Notes under the pieces: model-generated | What the model saw: only the letters and a program-made list of their open reading frames with translations | The model's database searches: none | Told to the model about the DNA's origin: nothing | Translations under genes and position numbers: made by a program | In this document: in pieces, positions 20,501 through 29,779 of the stretch | Position numbering within the stretch: position 1 is the first letter of the stretch | How the letters are laid out: each line of letters begins with the position of its first letter | Assembly: GCA_012845835.1 (NCBI GenBank) | Contig: JABAKD010000016.1 | Span: 26,211,527 to 26,275,526 of the forward strand | Length of the DNA stretch: 64,000 nucleotides | Direction of reading: 5' to 3' | Source of the DNA: Undaria pinnatifida | Taxonomy: Eukaryota > Sar > Phaeophyceae > Laminariales > Alariaceae

Positions 20501-23500
20501 TATTGGCCACGGTTTCGGACAGAATGTCTCCATGGCTGACGTATTGCCACAATTGCCGAGAGTTTATCCCGATGGCTGACGTGTTGTCACAAGCGACAGC
20601 TTGTCACGATGGCCAACGGCTGGTGGCCCCAACGACCGATGGGTGGCCACGACTGACGGATGATTTTACGACGACCGAGGGATGGTGATCTCCACTCCGC
20701 AAAAGTTATGGTTATTGTCGCCTTCTCTGATTTTGATTCACCCCCTCCTCCCCATTCCCATGACCCCTTTCGCTCGATTGTTCTATCGCTCTATTTTTCT
20801 CTTAGCATGGTATCAAGTACGCCATGCTGACTGAGCAGCGGCTGTTAGGCACCTATGTCTTGGTGATGGCCACGGAGGCTTTGTGCCCGAGGATATCGCA
20901 AGTACAAACTGCCACCGTGCCCACCGGGCTAGCGGTGAGTGGTGACGTTTAACTATTGTAGATACGTCAGCTGTGAGTTTGTCCAATTGAGTGGTCGGTT
21001 TCTACATCCTCTGCGACTTGCCTCAAAACCTCCGTATGTGTGCAGTTGACGCCTCCCAATGCTTATTAAAACCCCGTCGGCCAAGCATGAGGTGGTTGCT
21101 GATTGGCTCGGGCTCGTAGAGCCAGCGAGCCAGCGCGCTGCGAGAGCTGCCCCTCCGGCCAACTTCGAGGTCCCGCCGCATGAGATGGTAGCGGTGATAT
21201 ACATCGGCTTGGCTCGAAACATCCGTGTATGCGCGTATGGCACCTCCCAATGTTTCTCAGAACCCGTCGACTTCGAACTCGAATATGATGGTGTTATACT
21301 TGTACATATGCAGGGTGCAATATTGGTGGGTGCTTGTCAAACCGGACGATCAAACGTGCGATTGATTGTTGTGGTGTTATACAGCGGCTTGGGTCGAATC
21401 CTCCGTATATATAAGAACTTGACGCTTCCCAGCGTCTCAAAATCCATCGACCAAAAATGCGATTGTGGCGGCGTTTTACAGGGTATTTGTTTTTTTTAAT
21501 CCAAACCGCAGGACTAAACATGCGATTGGTTGCGACAGTCTTGAGGTTAATCTAGGGAACAACAGCGCAGTAGCTGTGCAAATGGCGGGGCTCGCCTCGA
21601 ATCTTCCGTAAATTAGAACTTGACCCCTCCCAATATTTCTGAAAACTCATAGACTAAAACTGCGATTTTGACGGTCTTATACCTGGTACTTGTCATGTAC
21701 AGGGTATTTTGGGGAACAAAGGTGCCGTGGCAGTGCGAATGGAGGTCGCGGGGACATCCTCGCTGTGCTTCGTGTGCGTGCACATGGCGGCGCATCGAGA
21801 GAACGTGCTTGCAAGGAACGCCGAGTACAAGCTCATTGCCTCCAGACCTATATTCGCAGACACAACAGGCAGGCGAGTCTCGTTCCTTCCCCGGCGTCGC
21901 CACGAGCTGGCTTGCGTTGCTTGTGCTGCTTGCACCGTATTAGCTGATAAGTTGATACGTACTACTTGCACCACTGCTTTGTTGTTAGTTTGCAGGGTGC
22001 GATAGTTGCGATTGTTGCGATGAAAAATTTGATACCAGTAGTTATTTCATCCCAGGCTGGTTGGAGCATGTCTTGTGACCACGGAACCGATTATGGCAAT
22101 GCGTTGACGTCGAAACAACAAAAAACAACGCCAACAACAACGACCCTCATTTGGTTGCATGCGCCAACAAGCTTCCGCCATTGACTTCATGCGAGAACAA
22201 AAACCACAACACCAACAACAACGATCCTTCCGCCTGGTTACATGCACCATCAGGCTTTCGGCTGGCTCACCCGGAGACACCGCTGCGAGAGATAAGCCAC
22301 AGGGCAGTACTTGGGGCGGTTTGTTCGGGGCCGCGGTTGGCCAGGGCGGGGGAGCAGGCGGCTTATCCCCGTCACGCAATGTGGAAGTAAAGAAAGCGAT
22401 AAGAGCCGCTATGGCGTTTGGGTTGCCGAGGGGGGGCGGAGGCGGTAAGGCTGCGGCAGCTGCCGCCGGGAGGACGGCTTCGCCTAAGGGGGAGCGAAAC
22501 AATGGGAGCCGGAACGGTGCTGGAATAGGTGAGACGTGGCGCACGTACCATAAGCCGTTGGATTTGTTGTTTTGAGGTGATGCATGGCACACGCAAACCA
22601 TCGTAACAGGATGGTTGTTCTGGACCGGTTTAATATAGGGATGCGCGTTACGCTCTCAGGTTGCCCTTGGAACGGGGTTGTTGTTTTGACTAGAGGTTTG
22701 AGCTGAATGCAGCGAGGTGCCGTGTGCTCCCGTTTTCTCTAAATACATTTAAGATTTGTCTTGTTCAGGTGGGACCACATACGAAGCTGATTTGCCCACA
22801 TGCGCCGAAATTGCCGATGCTTCGGTGTATGTATTGCGGCTAACATTGGCGGGTGTCGTGAGTTTGTAGCAGGTTTTGCTCGTTAGGGCGAAGATAAGGG
22901 GGGTGCGGGGGGGCGGGGGTTGTTCCGCATGACAGGTCGTGTTATTGCGGTTGTTGTTGCTTTGCGAGGGAGCCTCACGCGAAACGCTGTTGTATCACTA
23001 TCAACACCGTTGGCGGATGGCGTCTTCGGCTCACTTTTCTCCCCACTGTGGCATGCTAGCGTCGTAGCCGCTCTAACTCGGAGACCAGGATCATAGCTTG
23101 TGTGTTCGCGTGTCATGCTACTTAATGCGACGGTAATCCTTGTGTTGATAGGCGCTTGCGTTGCGTGCGCAAACGTCACAATTTTTTTTTGTTATCTGTA
23201 GGTGAGGGTGGGAACTGCCTGCAGCGATAAAGCTGGATGTGATATACAGTATGGAGACATACTCCATACATGTTACTTGGTATCTTATTGATAGCCCTTC
23301 CGCGATACACGTGTTTTCGTCGACACTAACGCCAACCCTCGGCGCGCGATTTGGCCTAGTGGTAGAGGCTACACCCGTTGCTAGTATCTCGCGTGCTCTG
23401 CCCATCCGGCACTCGAATAATCGCTGTAATATAACTATGGTGTGGGTAGGCACTAAAGTATCCCTCGCGTCGCTCGTATTCTATGCGCAACATTGGTGTG

Positions 23501-24238
23501 ATAGGATCGACCAATGCGGACCCCGAGAAGGAGGCGTTTGTTAACGGGGCTAACGCGGTTAACGATGCCCAGGAGACGGACGCCGCCGCCTGGACCCCGA
23601 GTGAGGAAGGAATCGCCAACGGCCTTCCCAAAACAAAGACAGTGATGCAGGTAAACAGGAATCGGCGTAACGCAACTCGCATATTTTACAAAACTATCGA
23701 ATGTTACATACGAGCAGCTTTGAGTGTACACAGCAAAAACACTATTATAGCAGCGCTCTTATCGTTCAGCTTGGGTTTCTACTGTTGCGGCTTGAGAGCG
23801 TTATAGCTCGCCTTGGACATCTGCTGTCGCGGCTTGAGAACGTTTTTGCTTTGTTTTCCTCTTTGCGCTTGCTGCTTATAACATTTTTCGTTATGTACCG
23901 GGCCGACATAGTGTTCTGGCTTGGTGACCTGGACTACCGCAGCGCCGTAACGTTTACTGCTTTAAAGTCTAGTGAATGGCATGTGCCAGGCCAACATACG
24001 TGTTGATTGTGGGTTTGTAGTTTGGTGACCTGAATTGCCGTTCTTTTTTGTTTCCTCTGATTGCTATGTGCCAGGCCGACAGTGTGTTTTGGATTGGTGA
24101 CCTAACCTACCGCATTGCTATATGACGTGTTTTGTGTGTTTTTTTTCTGATTGGCATGTGCCAGTGTTGATGCGTGATGCGTGCTCACCTACCTATAGTA
24201 CCGTTTTCTGTTTTTGGGTTGGTTTTGATTGTTACCAG

Positions 24239-24273
<35 letters not shown>

Positions 24274-27200
24274 GTCGTCGTTGTTGTTGTTCTCACATTA
24301 ACTCGCATAATCAAGTCCGTGGTCACAGGACAGGCTCCAGTCACTCTGGAGCTGAGGAATACCCCAGGGAAAAAACACAAACAACCCAAGGTGGTACACG
24401 CATATATCACAGCTGACGCAATTCATGCCTCCACCAGAAACATATAAAAGTGAAATCGGGAGTCAGTCTACGATGTGCCAGGTCCATACCGGTGCGTACG
24501 TCTCATTACTCACAGTATGCCAGGCCGACATAGTCATCCGGCTCGGTGACCTGAACTGCCGCATCTTCCTGACGTTTCTGTTTTGTTCATTTTGCTTCTT
24601 CTGAATGCTTTAGTATGTGCCGGGCCGACGTGGTGTTGTGCCTGTTGTGGCTCGTTGACCTGAACTACCGCATCGCCGTAACAATGTTTTCTTTTTCATC
24701 TTTATTTTCATAGGCCGACATAGTGTTCTGGCTTGGTGACCTAAACTACCGCATCGCCGAGAAGGTGTCCGACCCGGAGGTGTTCGAAATGCTTCGAAAG
24801 GACGACTTGGAGACTCTGAGGTATGTCACGTCACCGCGTGAAACCATGCTGAACGTACCTTGAAGTGCTGCTAGAGTCTAAACACACGTTTCGAGTCGGC
24901 TCTTAACGGGACTAAGAGCAGTAGCAGCGGCAGCAGTGGTTGCAACAGCGGCGGCAGCAACGGTAGCAGGGGCAGCGGCGACGGAGGCAGCAGCAGCGTA
25001 TCATTGCACCTGTTTGGTTCGTTGCGTCTCCACCCCAACCCTAACCCTAACCCATGGCAAACAACTTTGGTTTTTTTTTTTGTTTCATTATGCAGGTTTA
25101 CTTGCCTGGGATGTGCCTTCATCTGAAACGCAAACAAGTGTAGGGCATTTCCTGCGTTTTCCTGTTGATGCTGGTTTCCCTTGCCGGAGGCACTCACTCA
25201 TTGGTCTCACTCATTGGTGTTTTGTTATTTGTTGGCGATTGCTTGCCGATTGACCGCTGAAAATCTACCGCTGAAAAAATTCGGTAGATTTGTTAATGAC
25301 TTGTAGACTGCCAATTGTTTCGCGACTAGAAACGCATCTGTACGTGTGAGTCTCGCTTGCTGTGGTTCGCACTCGGCCATGATCGACGGTGTCCCCCCTC
25401 CTCTCGCTGAAGGCACAGGAGCAAGGGGGGTCCTGTATACTGTATGACCGAGGCCTCAGCAGGAAGGGTACTATATGCTACAGGTACTATATTATTCGCT
25501 TTACTCTGCTACAGTTTGTTTTCCCCGTTTTCAGCCCGAGTGGCGCAACAAGCAATTCGATGGCGTCGCATTTCGCGAGTTATTTATTTATTTATTTTTA
25601 TCCTCCGGCGGATGTGGAAAAATAAAAACTAAAGCTTAAGCTCACCACACTTCCACGCATTTTCATACACGATGTGTGACCATTTGACTCAATTGTATTT
25701 GCGCTGGTGTATCCTTCAGTTTCCGTGGTAACGACGGCGCGAGCTGTCCCTACCGGCGGTCCCCGTTCCTGCTCTACCAGCGCAAGCTGTCGTTGTATAC
25801 GGATGCGTGAGTAAGTCGAGTAAGTCGACCCGGGCTGACCCCTGGGGATCTGGTGCGGTGCGGTGGAGATTTGAGAGCAAAAAATGAAGAGCTGCAAAGC
25901 GAAGCAGTAGACTGACCACTCGCGCGATCGACCCTGAGCCGGTGCAATAAATTAAACAAAATAATAGGACCCCTCCCATTAAGAAAAAACTCACTCGCGT
26001 AGTATACTACAAGTACCAACAACGCAGCTTGCAAAGATGAGTATTGACCCGAAATTCGTCGAACTCACGGTTGACGTCCTTGAAATATTTTTATACAATG
26101 GCCTCAAAAGTGTTCTCCTTCCCCCAGCCTTTGTCGTGGCAATTGAGCACGCTCGGGTGTTGGACTGTCCCAAGGCGCGATGCCCAAAGTAAGGGCAGCG
26201 CAACACCCAAAGCATCGACGGTGTCCTTATAGTGCCCCCCAAACTCTCTTTGAAGTCGTTACAATGCCCACCAAACCGTCGACGACGTCCTGATAATAGC
26301 CGGTAAACCGCGTTATCACTGCTTCCGTCTCCCACGACCTCGAGCGCGCACCAGGTGACGGGGGGGGTGAGGGTAGTCGGCGGGGTAGGATTAAACGGGG
26401 TCCCTAACCCTAACTCTGCAACACTGTTTAATCCTACCTGTTGACCTTCCAGCGCCTGGCTAGGTGCTTTCCGTACACTGGTTGGTTTGGGGTGCACACA
26501 CCCAACAGCTCTGTTCTTTGGCGTGTTTTTAAAATCCTGGGGTCCGTTTTTGTATTCCTGGCAGGAACCTGGACCAGCTAAACCTGGCGCGTGCGACCGG
26601 AGATGCCTTCCAGGAATTCCAGGAAGGGCCACTGTGCTTTCCTCCGTCCTACAAGTACATCCCGGGCACGCGCGAGTTTGACACTCGGTGAGTCTGGGTC
26701 TCTCCCACCACCCGCTTTATTCCACTCCCGCTTTCTTCCTCGCCCGCCTGATGAGCTGGCCCGCCTTCTGAATCGTTTTTCAGCCCTTAAAATGGTCCTG
26801 TGGTAGTCTATGCCCAAGCGTTTTGTCCCGATGTCCGGGGTGCGGTGCTAAAAGGGTTATGATCCGACCCGCTGTATGAGCCGAACCGCCGTATCAGCCG
26901 GTGGGTTTTATTTTGTCGCTGTTCCTCTGTGGCAGACAAGCCGGCCTGCGGTGGTGTTAATAGCTTGGAGCCGGTATACAGGAAACAGCCCTAAGATTAG
27001 GGTTAGGGTAAGGGTTGATAGGCGCTCGGTTTGGTTTTGCTAGCGGACGTTAAAGGGCATAATTTTTCTTTGCGTGGTTAAGCGGAGAACCGATTGGCTG
27101 GCTCAATGGCTCAATGAAGCACCGAGACGCGCAACTTCAGTCCGAGGGATCAAGCGTCAAACGTATTATTAACAATAGAGACAAATCATTGAGGCTGTGG

Positions 27201-29039
27201 TAGATATCAACGATTGAGGCTAGAGAGCATCCGTTGAGGCCATGATATATATCAACGATTGAGGCTAGAGAGCATCCGTTGAAGCTGGAGAGCAACCATT
27301 GAGGCTATGATAGAGAACAACCATTGGAGATACAGGGTTAGGGTTAGGGTTAGTTAAACGGCAGTTGTTGAGGCTATGATAGAGAGCAACCCTTGAGGCT
27401 AAGATATACAGCAAATATTGAGGCTAAAGAACGGCTGTAAGACTACGGCAGAGAAAACCGCTGAGGCTAGAGAGCAGCCATTGAGACGCACTGCGGGTGC
27501 ACGAAACTCCCCGCCGCGGCAAGGCAGCCTAGGCAACAATTTGGGAGGGGGGGGGGAGTGGGTACACACATAACCTGTGAATATGTCGTTCCACCTTTGG
27601 AGCTATCCTCAGCACCGTGGGGGCCAAGTGTAGAAGTGTGGACTGCTGTCGGACAGGCCATTGTGTAGCGTCACATGAGTGCCACAGGTCAAAGGCGAGA
27701 CTGCGCAGTCGTGTAAATTCTTGAATTTCGTGTCATGAAATTATTTCAATTTGTTTGTTCAACCATTTTCGATTTATTGTGCTGATAATGTTGGAACTAT
27801 TGATAACGTCAACAGTTCTTGGAACTACGTAGTGATATCAAATATTGAATTTCCGTGGTCGCCATCGTTGAGATTGCCTTCGCCACTGCTCCCTTGCGTC
27901 CGTCTGCGTGATGATGTTTACCTGACTTGATGCCGGCCCACACGAATGGGGTCTCCATTCATTCAGTCCCGAAAAAAAGGCGAGGTGTCCATCCTGGTGC
28001 GATCGCGTCTTATACGCGGTAGGGAGCCACGGAGGGGACTCGATACGACGACTCGCACTGGACAGATACTGGAGTGCCGGGCCTCTTTTGTCGGACCATA
28101 TGCCTGGTGAGCACGGGCTTGTTTTGTATGTCTGTCCCTCGGTGCCGTCCGTTCCCGGTTATCCATCGGGCGGCCGAAAGGTTTCTGCCTAGAGGGGGAA
28201 GGCTTTTGCTTGCCGAGCTCCGCCAACCGCCTCTTGCTGCAGCTTGCCAATGACAACAACGCGACGTGTGTGTACTGCGATCGCCTTGCTGGATTGCTGG
28301 GCCCCCGACCGATTCGTGGTACCACATTGGGTATTCGTGTGCACGGTACATGTCGCCGCGCTTCTGACTAGTTAAAACAGCTTTTTGGCGGGCCCATTCC
28401 CACATTGGCGGCCGTGGAATGGTGAACGGAACCCATAGCTGTGCCCCTCCGCCGCGGCGTTGCTGATGATCTCTCTCGCGGCCCCTCTCCCCCCGCCCCC
28501 TTACTGCCGTCGCATGGTGAACAAAACCCGAACCTACCGCAGTGAGCGCGCTTTTTCGCACGTCGCTGACGTGTGCTCCGGAGAAGACTATCGTCGAGCC
28601 AGGGATCGAAGCCGAGCCGTTGAGTCCGCGCAGAGCAGCCGCGGCCGCCGTGTTCGAAACCGACCCCTTCCCGCGCATCACGCTGGAACCTCCTGCTCTC
28701 GTCTTGGCCTTGGATGGGTCGACGTCCGTTTCGGCGACAGCGTTGATAACCAACGTGGGAGGGTTGGAGGGGAAGTACCACGTGTGTAAGGACTGCCTCC
28801 CCGCTTGGATGAGCCTCGCTGGGGACGGGCGAGGCGAGCTGGGCCCGGGTGAGGGGGAAGAGCTCGGCCTCATTGTTGACGGAGCCGTGGCGGGGGATGC
28901 CGCCGCCAGCGACGGGCCGGCACATAGAAGACAGCCCCAAGATCCACCTGCCGTCGGCGCGCTTTTGAAGGTGGAAGTCGACGGAGGTGGAGAAGGGGCA
29001 TTGCTTCCCGTATTGTGCGTGGTCGCTTCTGAACGATGA
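14252..29039 (+). CDS. OCRL/INPP5B-like inositol polyphosphate 5-phosphatase, 10 exons
   Basis: Exons: 14252-14522, 17378-17490, 19728-19847, 20806-20934, 21703-21868, 23505-23650, 24714-24820, 26565-26687, 27967-28106, 28543-29039 (about 603 aa). Every junction agrees in phase. All family motifs appear in order: GTWNVAG, PDLFVVGFQE, GNKGAVAVRM, HMAAHRENVLARNAEY, WLGDLNYRI (catalytic Asp/Asn region), SYKYIPGT, PSWCDRVLY and SDHMPVSALF. These enzymes remove the 5-phosphate from PI(4,5)P2, PI(3,4,5)P3 or soluble inositol phosphates at the cytosolic face of membranes. After the catalytic domain comes a region starting around FPRITLEPPALVLALDG that resembles the ASH domain following it in OCRL and INPP5B. 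No RhoGAP domain was found, and the frame stops at 29037. The N-terminal 75 residues are serine/proline-rich and variable. Exon 6 adds about 48 residues of polar insert absent from animal homologues. Least certain is the exon 5 donor, which appears to be GC rather than GT. The substrate cannot be told from sequence. Confidence 0.9.
14523..17377 (+). other. 5-phosphatase intron 1 (2.9 kb)
   Basis: The donor is GTGAGC and the acceptor CCTTGCAG. It contains an R1 copy at its 3' end (17125-17352), directly before the acceptor tract, and CAG-rich DNA near 14640. No internal gene is supported; the open frames at 15404-15987 are low-information. Confidence 0.7.
17125..17352 (+). repeat. R1 dispersed repeat, intron 1 copy
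   Basis: A diverged R1 copy ends about 25 bp before the exon 2 acceptor. TGCAAGCTACG, TACTGGGTGTGTCCTCATTA, GGGTGATGTCAATCAAT and AACCCGTTTTTGACGCGGAC are recognisable. Confidence 0.75.
17378..17490 (+). CDS. 5-phosphatase exon 2 (PDLFVVGFQE)
   Basis: It lies between CCTTGCAG and GTGGGT, phase 1 in and phase 0 out. It encodes an acidic helix (DDMGEWLDVDLLDAEGE) and then PDLFVVGFQE, whose glutamate is the conserved metal-binding residue of the family. Confidence 0.9.
17895..18015 (-). repeat. R1 dispersed repeat, intron 2 copy (inverted)
   Basis: The 5' half of R1 in reverse orientation. TCCTTAATGAGGACACACAC, GATCGGAGTATCACACGCAG and AAATCTTCGATCTCACAGCT are recognisable. With the plus-strand copy at 17125 it brackets exon 2. 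Confidence 0.8.
18360..18600. repeat. (CCAGA)n run and surrounding intron DNA
   Basis: About nine copies of ACCAG/CCAGA at 18540-18584 lie within intron 2 (17491-19727). The short frames around it are repeat-driven. No gene is seen. Confidence 0.7.
19728..19847 (+). CDS. 5-phosphatase exon 3
   Basis: Acceptor CTTATTAG, donor AGA|GTAAGT, phase 0 on both sides. It encodes the helix after the metal-binding Glu (VVELSAQNVVMDSFLDTQSR) and WFTLVYAYLAKYGQR. This matches the place in the family where the helix carries less conserved residues. Confidence 0.85.
20168..20290 (+). repeat. R1 dispersed repeat, intron 3 copy
   Basis: The 5' half of R1, close to consensus (CACTCCAGCTGTGAGATCGA, TTTGCAAGCTGTGTGTGATA, GTCCTCATTAAGGATATGGG). 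Confidence 0.85.
20330..20690. repeat. Imperfect tandem repeats of GATGGTCACGACGAC type
   Basis: About ten diverged units of 25-35 bp with the core GATGGTCACGAC(A/G)AC. Three at 20398-20470 are nearly identical and carry AAGTGTAGCAT. They lie in intron 3 before exon 4 and are non-coding. Confidence 0.7.
20806..20934 (+). CDS. 5-phosphatase exon 4
   Basis: Acceptor TTCTCTTAG, donor GCG|GTGAGT, phase 0 on both sides. It encodes YAMLTEQRLLGTYVLVMATE, the beta strand corresponding to 'Y..L...QLVGL.LLVF' of the family. The ending TATVPTGLA leads directly into the GILGNKG motif of exon 5. Confidence 0.9.
21010..21702 (+). repeat. Four decayed tandem units ahead of exon 5
   Basis: A unit of roughly 180-205 bp is repeated at about 21030, 21222, 21402 and 21606. 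Each has (C/T)CCGTAxxT, TTGAC(G/C)CCTCCCAAT, AAAACCCxTCGAC, GCGATTGTGG(C/T)GGT, TTATACAG. The last unit provides the real acceptor of exon 5 (TGTACAG|GGTATTTTGGGG). The third carries the look-alike TTTTACAG|GGTATTTG and the second CATATGCAG|GGTGCAATATTGG. The array is therefore made from the intron's own 3' end plus the first bases of the exon. Confidence 0.75.
21703..21868 (+). CDS. 5-phosphatase exon 5 (GNKG, HMAAH)
   Basis: Acceptor TGTACAG. It encodes GILGNKGAVAVRM, then FVCVHMAAHRENVLARNAEY, the catalytic histidine region ('S.HLAAH....RN.DY' in the family). The frame remains open to 22005, but the likely donor is ACAACAG|GCAGGC at 21868. This is the only choice found that keeps phase with exon 6. 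It would make intron 5 a GC-AG intron. Confidence 0.8.
23335..23415 (+). other. tRNA-like box A in intron 5
   Basis: TTGGCCTAGTGGTAGAGGC matches a pol III box A. The expected box B is poor (GGCACTCGAATAATC) and the arms do not fold convincingly. It may be a tRNA-derived SINE remnant. Confidence 0.25.
23505..23650 (+). CDS. 5-phosphatase exon 6 (polar insert)
   Basis: The frame is fixed by the donor end (ATGCAG|GTAAAC, phase 0). The acceptor GTGATAG at 23504 is chosen because it gives the phase needed by exon 5. It encodes about 48 polar and acidic residues (for example NAVNDAQETDAAAWTPSEEG). They lie where animal enzymes have a short loop between the HLAAH helix and the WLGDLNYR strand. The start is uncertain. 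Confidence 0.6.
23895..24713 (+). repeat. Decayed tandem copies of exon 7
   Basis: Five degenerate copies of the first 45-50 nt of exon 7 with its acceptor lie in intron 6, at about 23903, 23990, 24072, 24519 and 24620. Recognisable pieces are GCCGACATAGTGTTCTGGCT and TGGTGACCTG(A/G)ACTACCGCA, preceded by TGTGCCAG- or TGTGCCGG-like acceptors. Several are followed by GTAAC after the CGCC that ends the copied part. Spacing is about 80-100 bp, except where an R3 element (24229-24517) interrupts the array. Confidence 0.8.
24229..24517 (-). repeat. R3 SINE-like repeat, copy 2
   Basis: A full copy in reverse orientation starting at its (GTT)n tail (24238-24292), then TCACATTAACTCGCATAATC and GGTCACAGGACAGGCTCCAG, ending near GTACGTCTCATTACTC. 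It is inserted within the exon 7 tandem array, so it is younger than that array. Confidence 0.8.
24714..24820 (+). CDS. 5-phosphatase exon 7 (WLGDLNYR)
   Basis: Acceptor TTTTCATAG, donor CTGAG|GTATGT, phase 0 in and 2 out. It encodes ADIVFWLGDLNYRIAEKV, the most diagnostic motif of the family (Asp and Asn of the active site), and the helix VFEMLRKDDLETLR. Confidence 0.95.
24890..25060. repeat. CAG/GCA-rich tract and telomere-like units in intron 7
   Basis: Imperfect GCAGCGGCAGCAG repeats (24918-24995) are followed by CCCTAACCCTAACCC at about 25032, three units of the TTAGGG complement. Non-coding. Confidence 0.7.
25600..25790 (-). repeat. R2 A-tailed retroposon, intron 7 copy
   Basis: A reverse copy with ATCCTCCGGCGGATG, AAGCTCACCACACTTCCACG and CATTTTCATACACGATGTG. 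The 5' part (GAGCTGTCCCTACCGGCGGT) is more diverged than in the 7.2-kb copy. Confidence 0.7.
26025..26075 (-). repeat. R1 fragment
   Basis: Only the core is left: ACGCAGCTTGCAAAGATGAG and AATTCGTCGAACTCACGG, in reverse orientation. Confidence 0.5.
26565..26687 (+). CDS. 5-phosphatase exon 8 (SYKYIPGT)
   Basis: Acceptor CTGGCAG, donor ACTCG|GTGAGT, phase 2 in and out. It encodes NLDQLNLARATGDAFQEFQE and PPSYKYIPGTREFD. The latter is the family's 'FPPTYKY.PGT..YD' motif, which shapes the phosphate pocket. Confidence 0.95.
26690..27966 (+). other. 5-phosphatase intron 8 with GAGGCT repeats
   Basis: It contains about eight degenerate units of 30-45 bp with CATTGAGGCTATGATAGAG (27180-27480) and GGGTTAGGGTTAGGGTTAG at 27331, a telomere-type triplet. 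There is also a G-run near 27545. No coding segment. Confidence 0.7.
27967..28106 (+). CDS. 5-phosphatase exon 9 (WCDR, SDH)
   Basis: Acceptor TTCATTCAG, donor CCTG|GTGAGC, phase 2 in and 1 out. Too short and offset to stand out as an ORF, but it joins exon 8 in frame. It carries RCPSWCDRVLY, then LLSDHMP, completed to SDHMPV by exon 10. The catalytic Asp-His pair (SDH) is intact. The 'R' usual after SDH is Met here. Confidence 0.9.
28543..29039 (+). CDS. 5-phosphatase exon 10 (ASH-like C-terminus)
   Basis: Acceptor CCGCAG, phase 1 in, stop TGA at 29037-29039. SALFRTSLT ends the catalytic domain. A linker follows, then about 120 residues resembling an ASH (immunoglobulin-like) domain. It starts around FETDPFPRITLEPPALVLAL and includes VSATALITNVGG and a polar LGPGEGEELGLIVDGAV stretch. 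A further exon cannot be excluded, but no donor with good context was seen. A 387-codon open frame on the opposite strand is a GC-driven shadow. Confidence 0.8.
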
Positions 29040-29354
29040 CCGCAGCGGTCTTGAACCGCGAGTTTGTTCGATTTTCTCAGGGAAGCAACGCTCGTGAGGC
29101 GCAAACCTTGCTCCCGATCCTTTTCCCCCCTCCTTGTCTGCTTCTGACCCTGTCCCGTGCAGGTAGTGTACATACTTTAGGCGCGGGTTTTCTTAAGAGA
29201 ATAGCGGGGAAGCACGCGGGATCGCCCCCTCGTTCTCGTATCGAAGCGGTGGCATTTTGGGGGGGTGGCGCCTAGTTAAGACCCCTTTAGAACTGCACCC
29301 ACGTTGTGGGGGACAAATTGCTTGCAATTTGTGTTGCAATTTGTGTGGGATATT

Positions 29355-29774
29355 TTATTGCAGTTCTGAAAAGGTTGATGTCATGCCGGTGGTGGCGTGG
29401 TTGTAACGGAAGCTGGGCTGACGCTTGTCGGGGTAAGTTACCTGGTTGAGAATGTTGCGGTACCCCCGTGTCGTTTGTGCTAGCGTATGGCCGATAAAAC
29501 CTCCGCAGGAAATTGGTGGGGGGGTTAATTGCTTCCACCACCTTTCGTGGTGTTTTTGCGGTTTCGTTTGTGTTGCTTGCGAGTACTTGAAGAGCCGAAC
29601 CACTAGTGTTATCGTTTTGGTCTGTTTCTCCTTGAGCTTATTGTCAGAAGTCGGGACGACCCTAAAGCCTATCCTTGTTTGGTCATGCCATTTGAGCAGG
29701 CAAGGCTGTGAACTGGAAATGCGGACAATTTCCAGGACCTCCCGCGCGGGCGTGGAGAAGTCCCCTGCAGCCAT
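29355..29774 (-). CDS. Hypothetical minus-strand frame downstream of the 5-phosphatase
   Basis: A 139-codon frame whose first about 50 residues (MAAGDFSTPAREVLEIVRIS onward) look protein-like. The rest is less so. It would converge on the 5-phosphatase gene. No family is recognised, and exon limits were not resolved. It may be a first exon or chance. Confidence 0.25.
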   Translation of the reverse strand: MAAGDFSTPAREVLEIVRISSSQPCLLKWHDQTRIGFRVVPTSDNKLKEKQTKTITLVVRLFKYSQATQTKPQKHHERWWKQLTPPPISCGGFIGHTLAQTTRGYRNILNQVTYPDKRQPSFRYNHATTGMTSTFSELQ

Positions 29775-29779
29775 GTCAG

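Noticed and set aside
23903-24006. Frame carrying a WLGDLDYR-like motif upstream of exon 7
   Set aside because: It is one of the decayed tandem copies. It lacks the following helix, and exon 6 joins in phase to the copy at 24714.
26690-28540. Initial impression that the WCDR exon of the 5-phosphatase was missing
   Set aside because: A 140-nt exon at 27967-28106 with correct phases supplies WCDR and SDH.
28010-29173. 387-codon frame on the minus strand, one of the longest in the window
   Set aside because: It is antisense to 5-phosphatase exons 9-10, is low in information and arises from GC-rich codon bias. The plus-strand exons have motifs and matching splice phases.
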